Below, piece after piece: positions 1 through 11,900 of a DNA stretch of 64,000 nucleotides. The stretch is from Rhypophila decipiens (lineage: Eukaryota; Ascomycota; Sordariomycetes; Sordariales; Naviculisporaceae). The notes below the pieces were generated by a model, which saw only the letters and a list, made by a program, of their open reading frames with translations, ran no database searches and was not told the origin of the DNA. Made by a program: the position numbers and the translations under genes. Every line of letters begins with the position of its first letter. Within the stretch, counting starts at the first letter, position 1. The stretch covers positions 248,001-312,000 of the forward strand of contig MU858048.1 in the NCBI GenBank assembly GCA_033297075.1, written 5' to 3'.

Positions 1-23
1 CGGTTGCTAATCGGTCGGAATAG

Positions 24-1005
24 GAACAAGAGACTGTCCAAGGGCAAGAAGGGCCTCAAGAAGAAGACCGTCGACCCTTTCGCCCGCAAGGACTGGTACG
101 GCATCAAGGTAAGGAGGACGACTTTTCCAAGGCTTCAATTTACGCGAGAGATTGGAAAACTGACCGCGATTCGACTTATCTAGGCCCCCGCGCCATTCAA
201 CGTCAGAGAGTAAGATCTTTGCCCACGCTCCGCTCGCACAGACCGATCGAAATCCATTCCGAAGCGCAAGCCATTCTAACCCGTCTTTCCAGTGTCGGCA
301 AGACCCTGGTCAACCGGACCACTGGTCTCAAGAACGCCAACGATGCTCTGAAGGGCCGTATCGTCGAGGTCTCCCTCGCCGATCTCCAGAAGGATGAGGA
401 CCACTCTTTCCGCAAGATCAAGCTCCGTGTCGACGAGGTCCAGGGCAAGAACTGCTTGACCAACTTCCACGGTCTCGACTTCACATCCGACAAGCTTCGC
501 TCGCTCGTCCGCAAGTGGCAGACGCTCATCGAGGCCAACGTCACGGTCAAGACCACCGACGACTACCTCCTCCGCCTCTTCGCCATTGCTTTCACCAAGC
601 GCCGCCCTAACCAGATCAAGAAGACCACCTATGCCGCTTCTTCCCAGATCCGTGCTATCCGCAGGAAGATGACTGAGATCATCCAGCGCGAGGCCGCCAG
701 CTGCACCCTCACTCAGCTCACCTCTAAGCTCATCCCCGAGGTTATTGGCCGCGAGATTGAGAAGGCCACCCAGGGCATCTACCCCCTCCAAAACGTGGGT
801 CTCTTCCAGAATTGTACCATCTTCAGTCGGCGCCATTCTCGTTGCTAACATGCGGAAACAGGTTCACATCCGCAAGGTCAAGCTCCTCAAGCAGCCCAAG
901 TTCGACCTCGGCGCTCTCATGGCTCTCCACGGCGAGTCCGGTACCGACGATGCTGGCCAGAAGGTTGAGCGGGAATTCCGTGAGCAGGTTCTCGAGGCCG
1001 TATAA
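24..1005 (+). CDS. rps1: 40S ribosomal protein eS1 (S3Ae), 5' end missing
   Basis: This is a component of the small ribosomal subunit in the cytosol. Exons are 24-108, 184-209, 293-794 and 862-1005. The joined protein runs from [14 protein letters not shown] through [24 protein letters not shown] and [17 protein letters not shown] to the C-terminal REQVLEAV, which matches eS1 throughout. The first bases end an intron (acceptor TAG at 21-23), so the initiating exon with the first few residues lies left of the window. Introns are 75, 83 and 67 nt with GT-AG ends, as expected for a heavily spliced fungal ribosomal-protein gene. The lysine- and arginine-rich N-terminus is typical. Family assignment is near certain. 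Only the start is absent. Confidence 0.95.
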
Positions 1006-2768
1006 AGGGTTGATGCTATGGGGAAGGCACCGGGCAGGGTTTTCATCTAGCAGCACCTCTTTTTGGGCATGGGTCTTGTTTCTCGTTGCATTTGGCGTGG
1101 GCTCATGATAAACTGGCCAAGGGTAACGAATTTTTCGTCACACCAGACGGGAATCATGGAATTAAAAGGATCATAAATGACTGCGGGGCCATGAGAGGTT
1201 GATACTGCAAACGGCGTTTTTTCCAGCTTGGTTTAATTTATGTGGAGTTGGTTTGTGACGAGCCTCAAGTGCAAACAAAACGCTGGATGTTGGTGATTTC
1301 AACTACGCAGGCCCCAGTCTTTATGGCCAAGACTCAGTTAGACAAGACTGCGAAGGCTTCTTGTTAGATCAGCCAGCGCCCAGGTCAGTGGTGCCTGAAG
1401 AGTCCTGGATGAAAACTAATGACTTTAAACTCAATCCAATAATCCCATTCGCGATGGCTGATTTGCTGTTCTCCTGCCTATGTCCTGGGATCAACTTGAC
1501 ATAGCTGCGTTCGGGTACCCAGGTATGGTTGATCTCCAAGTTTCGTAGCAGCAAAATCTTGGGCAACCCTTTTCTTCTCCCGGTTTCGCTTCTGCAGCGC
1601 AGGGCTGCAGGCAGGAGGTTTGCTCCCGGTGTCTGAGGCCCATTACGAACAGCTAGTCCAGCCGGAGGATGCCCACAGCCAGGATATTCAGCCCTTGAGT
1701 TCGATTCTGGGAGAAGTTAATGGCCTGATCTGAGGAAGTGGACGCCCCATTTTGACCAGATAGTATAGGAAGAGACTAAGGAACGGCTATCCATTGCTTT
1801 GATGTTCGTTCGAGAACGTGTGACTTTGATAGTAGTGGAAGGGTCACGAGCTGCACTATTACTAGACGGGAGAAAGTCAAAGTTCTTGAGCAAATGGCTG
1901 CTTCTCGGTATCCCAGCGTATGCGGTCATATGTCCTTGATGGAGCCGGTTATACGTTGAAAATAAGCTATTTCGAGATTTTGAGATTCCACCATTCTATA
2001 ATCAACGAATTAACCATATGGCCCAAAAGATATAATTGGGGGGTGATCTTAGAAAAGGCTTCCATGTTGAAGGGGTGCAGCTATCCGCATCAACGTCCAT
2101 CAAGGTTTCGAGCCAGGGGCCAGGGGTGCTAAATTCCCCGCCGGCATCCGTACCCCATGATGCCCACTCATGACATCGATCCCGATTCCGTCATCCATCT
2201 TGAACTGACTGTATGAATTCACGACGACCACCACGACCGGCCGAAAAAGGTGAACAGAATCTCGGAGCGTTTTACCAAAGAAGCGGATATATCAAACGTG
2301 TAAGTGAAAGGCGGGAAGGTTTGAATTGCAGCCCAGCTGGCCAATAAGATGCCATCTCCCTTGCCTGTTTTGGCTTTGATGGGACCCCCCAACTCATTCC
2401 TCGCTGTCGCCATGTCACCCTACATTGCCTCGGCGCAGAAAGGTTCTTGAAGAACTCATGATCGCTGCGACACACCCAAACTCCACGCACCATCACTTGG
2501 GGTTTGCCTGTCATCTCATATCTCGACAAAGCACAGTGATTGATAGCCCGACCTGGGCCACGCACACTCCAGAGCCCCAGACCTTGTCGTATCATATCAG
2601 TCAACCCGCTAACTCGCCGATTCATACTCCCTTAGCTCACAAAATCTAATCGATAACGAACACGGACTATTGAGCCAAGTACTTCAATATCCGGGATAGA
2701 GGAAGAAGTCGAGGACCAGTAGACAGTGTTCTGTCGTCGACAACCGGGGACGACCCCGACCAGGCCCG
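1006..2768. other. Intergenic, eS1 3' region and Rab gene upstream region
   Basis: No frame here shows a recognisable protein or splice-linked coding potential. It should hold the eS1 3' UTR and the promoter and leader of the Rab-like gene. Open frames present are short and without family resemblance. Confidence 0.6.
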
Positions 2769-4164
2769 ATGGCGTTGTTGTCATCACGCCGTCAGTCGGA
2801 TCATATGGATGCCTCCGACGATGCATCCCTACCGGTTCTCAAGATGATTCTCATCGGGCCTTCCGGGGCGGGAAAGTCAGCATGTAAGTTGATGCTCCTG
2901 TTGAACATCTTCATACACGTCAGATGTACAATATCTTGAGGCGATTCTTGGCTGTTTTGCTTCAAGATACCCTTCGTATCCAGTGATATTGTGGTCCTCT
3001 ATCAACATGATCTCTCGAAATGATCAAATGCTATTTACTTGTTCTTTCTGTTGCCCCCACTCAAAGCTCATCTTATCTGATGAATGACCTCCTGCCTTCT
3101 GGCCGTTCCTATCTCACCACGTCCAAGCGATTATGAGAATAGCTCTGACACCATAACAGTACTCACAAGGTATTGCGATGACGAGTTCGAACCAGACCTG
3201 TCACAGGCGACGATAGGGATCGACTACAAGGTGAGTGAGATTGCAGTCCCGGGTTTAACTCCTCCTATGTTGAACTTTTGAACCTCCGTCCCCAACCCAT
3301 CCTACGTCTTTGTCGGCCATGACCATCAAAAACATCAAGTCGCGTTTCACACTCACACTCGGTCTCATACACTCACTCCCCTTCCCTCATTATTCAGCCC
3401 GTCATACTTACTCTCTTTTGTTCTAATCGATCTAGATCAAAAGACTCTCGGTTCGAGGTAAAGCCTACCGGTTGACAATGTTCGATACTGTAAGTCAGCA
3501 CAACATCCCTACACCAACAGCCCAACCCATAATCCCAATCCCTTGCTTTTCTAACCTCCTTCTCATCAAACCTCAAAAACAGGCCGGACAAGAAAGATTC
3601 CGCACCCTATCAACAAGTTTCTACCGCGGCGCCCACGCAGTCCTCCTAGTCTACGACATCTCCAGCCGCGCCAGCTTCCTCACCATGGAGAAGTGGTTCG
3701 AAGAAGCAGAGACGTACACAGTCGAGGGCATCGCGCTATGTCTGGTGGGTGCAAAGCTAGACAAGGCCGACCCAGCATCAGCATCATCCCCAACTTCGGA
3801 AACCTACGAGGAAAGCAGCAGCAGTCAACAACACGATGATGACTCGGGCTCCTCCGGGGGCGGCAGGGAAGTATCCACCGAGGAAGGGAAAGCCCTGGCC
3901 GACGCCCACGGCGCGTTATTCGTCGAAGTCAGCTCCAAGACCCGTGAGAACGTCAGAAAGGCGTTTGTTGAGACGGTTAATCGCGTTGTTACCACGCCGA
4001 ATTTGCTCGACAAGGTTAGGCTTAATCGGTCTGGCTCGATTGCACTTGAGAATGGTGGGAAAGGTGGACGGCGGGGGTCGAAAGTTGATGATGCTGGTGC
4101 TGGGTCGGGGTATGGGTTGGGATATTTACCTAATCTTGGTAATCTTGGTGGCTGTTCTTGCTGA
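2769..4164 (+). CDS. Rab18-like small GTPase with atypical G4 motif
   Basis: A Ras-superfamily GTPase, probably acting in membrane traffic or at lipid droplets/ER like Rab18. Exons are 2769-2883, 3160-3230, 3436-3489 and 3583-4164 (273 aa). The P-loop GPSGAGKSA follows a short N-terminal extension. The effector region contains ATIGIDYK. Switch II is split by an intron and reads FDT|AGQERFRTL. YRGAHAVLLVYDI is canonical. The G4 position reads GAKLDKAD instead of NKxD, and G5 reads SSK instead of SAK. A Ser/Asp-rich insertion of roughly 40 residues follows G4, longer than usual. The protein ends GGCSC, a CxC double-geranylgeranylation signal, so it should be membrane anchored. The closest family by the switch and post-switch sequence is Rab18. 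Subfamily is an inference. Confidence 0.88.
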
Positions 4165-5024
4165 TTTGCACCTGAGGAAGCCGGATGTTTGTTTCTGGGC
4201 TTTCCTTGTCTACATTGCCTTAGATCTTTTCTTTCTTTTGTGGTCATCTAGTCTGGTTTTTCTTTCAAGGCTTGATATGTCTTGTACGGTTGGTTGACCG
4301 AGATGGAATGTATGGACTGAGCAGAGCTTCTATTTAGAGTGGCTTCTGTGGTTTTGCTCTTTTTGGGGGAGGGGGGTACTTCATATACGGCTTTTTGGTC
4401 ATGTTATTAGACAACAGCAAGGGCCGATTGGTTGTGTGTTCTGGATGCTTTGGGTACGGTACAGTACATGTGGGAGGCGGCATCTTCTTGTCGGCTTATT
4501 TTCAGCATTATTTTCTGTCATTGTAATTGTAGTCCTACTCTTCTTAATCCTTACCTCATATCAACAGCTTACCTGTCGTTGGCTATCTTCGCAGTTGACA
4601 AAATTACTGGCAATCTCGAGGGATGTGCTAGAGATCATTGGGATCTCTAGATCATATATCATATGCGTAACACTGACGTCTGACTTGGCACGATCTCTGA
4701 GCATAGTCGATGGACCTTGCTTGCAGAAATAACCACAATATTGAATAGTGTTCCAAGATTTGACTTTCTCAGCCGTCTATGCCACGAAGTTGGTTTGTTT
4801 CTACCAAGTATCTAGGACAGATGTCTGCTAAGCCGATGAAAGGGGCGGCTATTAGGCTGTGATGTCAAGAAATTATGATTACGCGTGTGCTGCACGCTCG
4901 TCTAGTCTACTCTATCTATCTACTCACTGGTACAGCATTTGCAAAGTTGTTCGAAAGGAGTTGAGAGTTGTGTATCATGTGGACGATGATGCGCTTCCAT
5001 TAAGAGTAGGGCTATGGGCGTTTT
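4165..5024. other. Convergent intergenic region
   Basis: Lies between the 3' ends of the Rab-like gene and the hydrolase gene. T-rich blocks around 4360-4560 probably belong to 3' UTRs. No further coding signal is seen. Confidence 0.55.
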
Positions 5025-5425
5025 TCACTCATTGGGCTCGAGGAATCTCACCACGGCTTTTGAAGTTGAATTAAAACGTTAGCATATATATATTGTCTGA
5101 CAGACTCTTGTAGTAGTAGTAGAGAGAGAGCATGAGGTAAATAAGTAGAGTAGACAAACCTTGTCTGAAAGCCTCGGGGTTCTCGGAAATCAGCCAGTGT
5201 CCCGCTTCGACATCGGCCATCTCGAAGCGGGGGAAGAACTGGCCGATGATGGGGATCACCTCGTCGGGAACGTAGTGGCTCTTGGTGCCGCGGATGAACA
5301 AGGCCGGCTTCTCGAAACGGACGGCGGATGGATCCTTGAAGGGGAAGTCGCCCATGTGGTCGAGAGCTTTGCCCAGGATGTTGAGAGGGACGCGGAATTT
5401 CTGGACGTTGGAGGGCGGCGCTTCA

Positions 5426-5457
<32 letters not shown>

Positions 5458-6533
5458 TCCGCTGGGACGGTGAAGATTTCCGAGGAGGAATTGCCGGATG
5501 GGAAGGGACTTTTTGGAACCTGTCAGCAGGTGTTCGGTTGGGAGCGACAGACAGCTCCTTCTTTTCTCCCAAAGAGGACGGGATATAAAAAGGGAGTAGA
5601 ATAGAGGATACCTTTTCGTATTGCTCAAGAATCTTATCGGCCTCGGCCTGACGAGTCACGCCAGCCTCGTCAATCTTCTTCATCCCCTGGATGTAGCGGG
5701 CGAAATCACTCTGGATAAGGGCGTCCACGGGCGCATTGTCGACGGAGATGATGTTTGCTATGATCTCAGGCTTTTGGAGAGCCACAGCCATTGCCGTTTT
5801 TGCGCCCCTGTTGTGTTGGTTCTTCCGTCAGCAGCGTGAAGGATGGACGTCCCATACTGAATGACTTACATGGAATGTCCAATCAAAGTAGGCTGTTCCA
5901 AACCATGCTGTGAGATGAATTCGAGTACGTCGGCTGCCATGGAGGTGTAATCGTGTCTGTGGTCATGAGGTGACTCGCCGTGGTTCCGAAGGTCCTGATC
6001 AGACGTGCCAAGGTCAGTCTGAGCTGATAAGGGAAAAGAGTGCTGAAAGCGAGACCGCGAAGACAGAAGAGCCCTTACCAAAGCAAACACATGTCGTCCC
6101 AAGTCTCTTGCGAGAACCCTGATAAATGTCAGTGTCTGTACCACACCCAATGACTCACCCTCCCGCTCACAAGCTCATCATCAGACCGAGATGTTCCCAA
6201 CCAGAATATGAAATCACCAACGAGATCTAGCTAGGAATCCGGGGACAATACTTACCTGCTTATACTCCGGTTGTTCTTCTTGGAGCCAAACAGACCATGT
6301 AGGAACAGAATGGGCGAGTCCTTCTCATCCCGGACGCTGGGTTTCGCTGGGGCGTGGTGGTCGTAGACCAAGGGAACAGTGGCAAAGCCTCTACTCCTCT
6401 GTATCCTCAACCATCCGGCGTCAGTTTTCGATGTATTCCTCGCAAGTACGGAAGATGCCAGATTTGACAATGAAGATGGCGATGTGACTGTTGCCGAGTA
6501 TCCCGAGCACCTGGCCCGCGAAAGGGAGAACAT
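5025..6533 (-). CDS. ABHD11/IMO32-like mitochondrial alpha/beta hydrolase
   Basis: A serine hydrolase of the ABHD11 family, whose members act in mitochondria. Six exons on the minus strand: 6533-6256, 6118-6079, 5994-5870, 5807-5612, 5508-5160 and 5056-5025 (339 aa). The N-terminus is Ser/Arg-rich, without acidic residues in the first 40, compatible with a mitochondrial presequence. Then come LFLHGLFGSKKNNRSISR (oxyanion region), DLRNHGES, the nucleophile elbow GHSMGAKTAM (Ser near residue 147), SLPIRQFLLGNL, and AGHWLISENPEAF with the catalytic His. A last 32-nt exon supplies AVVRFLEPNE, the usual family ending. A (Gly-Asn)7 run from a hexanucleotide repeat sits between the cap region and the core. 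The acceptor of the 5509-5611 intron could lie a few codons upstream. Confidence 0.9.
5428..5457. repeat. GCCGTT hexanucleotide microsatellite, five units
   Basis: Five perfect copies of GCCGTT inside the fifth exon of the hydrolase gene. On the coding strand they give alternating Asn-Gly. The unit length keeps the frame, so copy number can vary without disrupting the protein. Confidence 0.9.
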
Positions 6534-7633
6534 CTTGAAATGTGAGGTCTAGTAACCCTTGAATTGACTCTGGGATTTGCCGATGCTCATAAAATCAAGG
6601 ACAATCAAATGTTCCTTCACGCTTCAGTTGCTTTAAGCGTCGTTATTTTTATAGTCTTTTTTCTTGAACTCTGGTGTCGGCGGCTCCAAAATTCAATGGA
6701 AATTAAGCCGGGCGCACGGACCGCTGACGTCGCTGACGAGGTTCACGACATGTGCCAAGAAGTAATAAGAACTCCGAAGTCAGTCGTTGCTGCTCTGTAA
6801 TTACGCATTGAGTGCCAGAAATCTCACATCCAATGTAGTCAACCGAATAGAATCTAGAAGGGAATAGCAGTCGAAGTGCGGTAAAATTCTCATTGCCAGT
6901 CATCGGATACAAATAACGACGATCCTGGATAAACATTTGACAACTTTAAACACGCCCGAAACAGGAATTTCATGTGAACAGCAGTTAACTTGAATCCTTG
7001 CATTTGGCATTCATCTATCCAAGTTTCTAGGGATCCATTCCACATCGTACTATGTAGTTTCTGCTCATCCCACACATCTCATCAATAGCAATAAATCTCC
7101 GCCTCGTCCAAAACTGGATCCGTTCCTGATCCATTCGACGTATATAAGACATACATACACAGCTGGGTGGCTGATGCACATGGGCATCAAGAGAAAACGC
7201 CAGGTAGTTTATAACCACCAAACACACCTATTCCGCCAAATGAACAATGCGTAAAAAGAAAGGCGAGTAGATCGCAACTAGGGGGTGTATAAAATAGAAT
7301 CCCTCACATCTAGAAAATTCCTCCAAAGAGGGAACAACAGCCGGTGGTCTTTCTTAGAATCCAACACGGCCAAAAGAATCGAAGACATAGAAAACAACAT
7401 ATATCCAAGAATAAAAATCCGAGGTAAAAAAGGTGGTCAAACCACAAACCCGAAAATACTCAAGGAAGTGGTGACATATATGGAGGTAAAGAATAGACAC
7501 TACTCGCGAACCGCTCCTGAATAGCTATAAAGGAGCCCGGGATATCGTCATGGAAACAAAAAAAGCAGAAGAACAGTAGAAGCCAAAACAAGAGACGTCA
7601 AAAGGGTCATGACTGGAGTGATGGTTTCAGCTC
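6534..7633. other. Intergenic between hydrolase promoter and OPY2 3' end
   Basis: Contains the upstream region of the hydrolase gene and, on the right, an A-rich stretch (about 7240-7610) that is probably the OPY2 3' UTR. No gene supported. Confidence 0.5.
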
Positions 7634-8966
7634 CTAGTCTTGAGTGGCATGTTCATCGCCAAAAGGACTCCGTTCACGTCCCTTTCCCGGACTTGTCGAG
7701 TCTCTTTGTGATGCTCTCCTCGTGGCTTCTTCGATGACCGCGCTCAGGGTTGCTGTGCTTTGATTTGCCGAAGGGATGGGAGGGTCGGAGAAGGGACCTT
7801 GGTCCAGCTCGGGTGAGTCTATGATGATGGTTCCGCTGCTCGATTCCTTTGCAGTCACGGATCCAAGGCTCGGTGAAGATTCCTCTGGCGTCCTTGGCTT
7901 GCTGGTAGATACCTTCTTAACGCTACCCACTCGTACGACCATGGCACGAGCCGGGGTGGCTGTATGTGCGCTGGCATTATTTAGGAATGTTGACCCGACA
8001 CTGAAAGTGCTTCCGGCTGGGCTTGGAGGTCGCAGAATGCCGCTGTTGTACTTTTCGTAGTCGACACTCGGAACTGGTGGCGTCGCACTTCCCGACGCAT
8101 TGGAGTGGGCAGATCGCACGCTGACCATTGCGGGTTTCGCACGCATGCCCGTTTGAGCGGGAGCCAGAACAACTGCACTCTTGCCATAGATAGTCGACGC
8201 GACACTGGACCGCGGGGCATACGAGGTACGGGCGTATGAGGTTCGATCGGAATACCCAGAAAGTCCAGAGTAGGTGGAGTCACGCAGGTCGCCAGGGACG
8301 AAGAAGTGCTGGTCCGAAGGGGTGTTCGGGGTGCTGGCCTGAGATATCGAGACGGGGATGGGCGGGACTGGTGGTACGAGCACGGTCGGAGACGCCGTTG
8401 CACGATTCGTGACGCCGGGGATATATGCGATCTGAATGATGTTGGACGCACGCGTGAGCACGGTCGAAGCAATTGAGTTGACAGTGTGCGTCGAGGCCCG
8501 GTTATCCCTCCGTTGGGCAAATGTCTTCTCTTGTCCATCAACTTCCTCCGTCGATTCGTCCCATGTCTTCTGTGGTATCGGCTGCCTTCTCGTCCTAATG
8601 CAAAACCTCCATACCAAATAAGTAATAAGCGACACCACCGCGATACCACCAATGACCCCACCGGCAATAGCCCCAGCGTTTGGCGGCGAGCTGGAGTTTG
8701 GCTGGGGCGTTGGCGTAGCTTCAAGAGGCAGACAGACTGTTTTCGGGCATTCCTGTGCGCATTCGCCGGATAATGGGGTGATGACACTGCAGTACTCAAT
8801 CTTCAGATTGCACTCCGGGCATTTTAGTTTCTTACTGTTGTCGCAGACCACGCAACCGCGCTTGTCGAAGTGGGAGAAAGCTGCTGACAGAGCGTTAGAA
8901 GACTGTCTCCTGATTCAGTTTCAATCAAGCTTGCTTACAATCCGTGGCCTCTACAACAGGCGACAT
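7634..8966 (-). CDS. opy2: Opy2-like membrane anchor protein (HOG pathway)
   Basis: In yeast, Opy2 anchors the Ste50-Ste11 module at the plasma membrane for osmosensing. Two exons, 8966-8939 and 8880-7634, give about 424 aa. The first exon codes only MSPVVEATD. The extracellular part carries eight cysteines in the Opy2 pattern (CVVC, CPEC, single C, single C, CPKTVC). One membrane segment follows (GAIAGGVIGGIAVVSLITYLVW) and then basic RTRRQP, placing the long Ser/Thr/Pro-rich tail in the cytosol. The tail has many SP/TP sites, compatible with kinase regulation. The 3' splice site is a NAGNAG (CAGCAG), so an extra Ala codon is possible. The cysteine pattern and topology make the family assignment good. 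Ste50 binding is inferred. Confidence 0.85.
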
Positions 8967-11900
8967 GCTGGGCGAGCTGTTGATGTGGAAGACCAGTGTG
9001 AATGGAAGTTTTAAAAGTAGATATTGATCGGCGAGAGAGACGGGGCCAGGTAGTAGTCCGATTGTTTGGGTCGATCTGCTGATCAGACGGAAGGGCGAAC
9101 ACTCGGTGCGTAATCCAGAGCGCTGCTAAAACTGACGGCTTTCAATTCGATTCGATGTACGCAGAATAGGGTATCAATGCAACGAATATCGTAACGCTCG
9201 AAATTTGTAGTCGATTGATGGCGGCGATTTAGACAAAACAGGTCGCTTTTCGACAACGGCGTTGGTGTATCCAAGATCTGATAGCGACCGGTGAAACGAG
9301 TGACTTGGAGGCTAGCTCGAACGAATGGAAGGCTTAACGGTAATGTAAAGGAACCATCAGAACAAAATCAGACGGCTCAACGTGCGCAGCAGATATCGAG
9401 GAAGGCAAATGGACCGCTGCTGATTGTTGAGGTTGAGTCGAAAACTAGACGTCGACGTTGGCAGCGATGCGAGGAGCAGAAGCTGAAAGGATCAAGCCTG
9501 GCCGCGCTGGGGTGGGCTCCATGCTGTCTTTGAGAGAACGACAGGTCCAGGCACGAGCACCTCAGCCGCCATTTGTCCACCCACTCAAAAACTCAGACCT
9601 TCTCAATTTGGGGAAGGGGCCAACTTGGAGGGCAGAGCCACAGCGAGGGAAGGGCCTTCCAAGGACCGCTAGTGGGCCCCGCTGCAGCGATTTATGGCGT
9701 TCGGTACCTCTATCGAAACGGCCAAGGAGGTGGAACTCGGTCTCTGATTTGTCGAGACCACACGATTTATGGGTCGGACCCCTGTATTAAACCCGTATGG
9801 CGCATTTTGGCGTCTTCCCCTCTCCGCCCACCCATTAAATGCTTACAGCATCCACCAAGTTCCGCCCGTCAATTATCTCCGTATTCTCGCTGCTTTGAGA
9901 CAATTACTATTCATACGATATATTGGTTGGAGACTGAACGCGAATTCAAGATTCTCCCTTCATGATGCTCAGGACAAGTGATAGGTGAATTGTTTCGTTC
10001 TTCGGCAGTGATGCGGCACTACGAAATCACTTGATACCACGGTGCTCCGCAGGTAATCAGACCAGAAGTGAGCGTGGTGAGCAAGGTGAGGTACAGACAC
10101 ATCTTGGTCAGCTTCCTCCGAGCAGTTGTCGACATCGATAATCCATGTGCAATCCATGTTACACTCCATGTCGGCCAGCCAATCGAAGACGCCGGCAGGC
10201 ACCCGACGGAAGAACTCAGCCCAGCCCACGTTGCTCGAAAGAAAAATGTCGATTCCTTCCCTTCTTGGTAGTGGGCGTTACGTGCAGCCAAAGCGGGCAG
10301 TAAAACCCTCGGAGAACTCAAGCAAACAACGAAAACAGAATCACTATAAATGCTGCAGCGAATATGCAAGACAAGAAAGAGGGCGACCAAGAATGTTGCA
10401 ATAAAGTGCAAGTAATCAATCGGACGGCCATCCAAAGTGGTCCCTTCCCTCCCGAACCCTGCGGAAGGGCTGCCATCTTTAATTTACGGCTTCTCCAATC
10501 GAAGCCGCGTCCCCGCGTCTCGAACTCTGGACTTTCATCCTGACCACCTTCAGCCGAGATTGCCCCACACTTCAAACCCCCTTCGTTCCTGGAAGATGTT
10601 TGTTTCGGTTGCTTGCAGAGAAAACACCAGAAGCTCGTGTTCTATGTACGTATCCGATTCTTGCACCATTTGCCATGATTGATATGGTGAGATGAGGATA
10701 AAGTGTGCATGTGCTTAAAAGAGCCAAGGAAACGCCCAGTGATTGAACTTCATGCTTGACCGTTACCGTTGCAATTGGGAGCGGGGGAATTACTCCACCA
10801 GTTAACCAGTTCGAGACTCGCGAGATTGTCGAATACGGGGTGATGTACCTTTTTGTGGGGAGATTCAACACCAACTCGACAACGACATCTCGAATTCACA
10901 CTCCAGAGCCATCTTACTCAGTGGATCGTAGACGGCATCAGTTGTCCAGATCGGTCTGAGAAGAACAAGTACCTCGAGCTGCTGCGATGGCTGTCTCAGG
11001 TCGACCAATTCACCTATACTAGTCTCTCCGTAGATACGGGCTACTATTCTGAGCAACAAACGACCAAACGACAAGTAACAACACATGAGATGAGCTACCT
11101 CGGGCTCGAGGGAATCCAATAACCTTCATCTTACTACGCAACATGATATAAACCCGGGACTGCGCACCAACTACTCGGGAAACGAAACATTTCCCAGTCC
11201 AACCTGGAAATGATTCCATCAACCTGACACCTAGGTCAAGGTTGTACGAACACAGACCACGCAGAAAAGGGAGGGTCGATCAACGGCGTAGATACATGAT
11301 TCTAAACACTAAACAAAAAGAAGTTGGCGGCTTCCGCCGTCCTCCTGCATCGTCATTACCGCCTCGAGGGATAGACGTTCCCGCCACGGACGCCCGAATC
11401 CGTTACCATTAAGTCAAAAGGATGAAGAGGGACCACGTGACACCCTCTGGATTTTCTCTGGATTTTGCGAATTGGTTATATTCATCGCCACGGTGCTCAT
11501 TTGCCACCTTCGAATGTCCTCTCCTCCGATAAACCTGGGCGTGTAGATGAGTTTTCAACACTACGAGCAGAGCTCTAGCTCTTTTCTCTCTCTTACCCGC
11601 TAGCAGTCGTTCCTCTCGCCGTGCATTAGCCTGGTGTTTGTGTGAATACTCCGGAATATTGCATCAAGGGACAATGGTAGAAAGGATGAGTTACTCCCAG
11701 CTGGTAGATCTTGAATTTACACTGGCACATGTGCCTTATTTCTTGTCTATGAACAAGTCCGGGCGAGGCATAGCTACATCAGATCGAGGGACCTATACCC
11801 GTAACATTGCGGAGTATCATGTCTTGTCCTCAAAGAAGTTTGCTCAGTTCTGGAAACTATGAACGACCTATATTGGATTAAAGATCAGCAACCAGAGCCC

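Noticed and set aside
1690..1715. TTCGATTC B-box-like motif
   Set aside because: No pairing T stem and no upstream tRNA body.
7981..8799. 272-codon minus-strand frame
   Set aside because: Frame-shifted shadow of OPY2, without family features.
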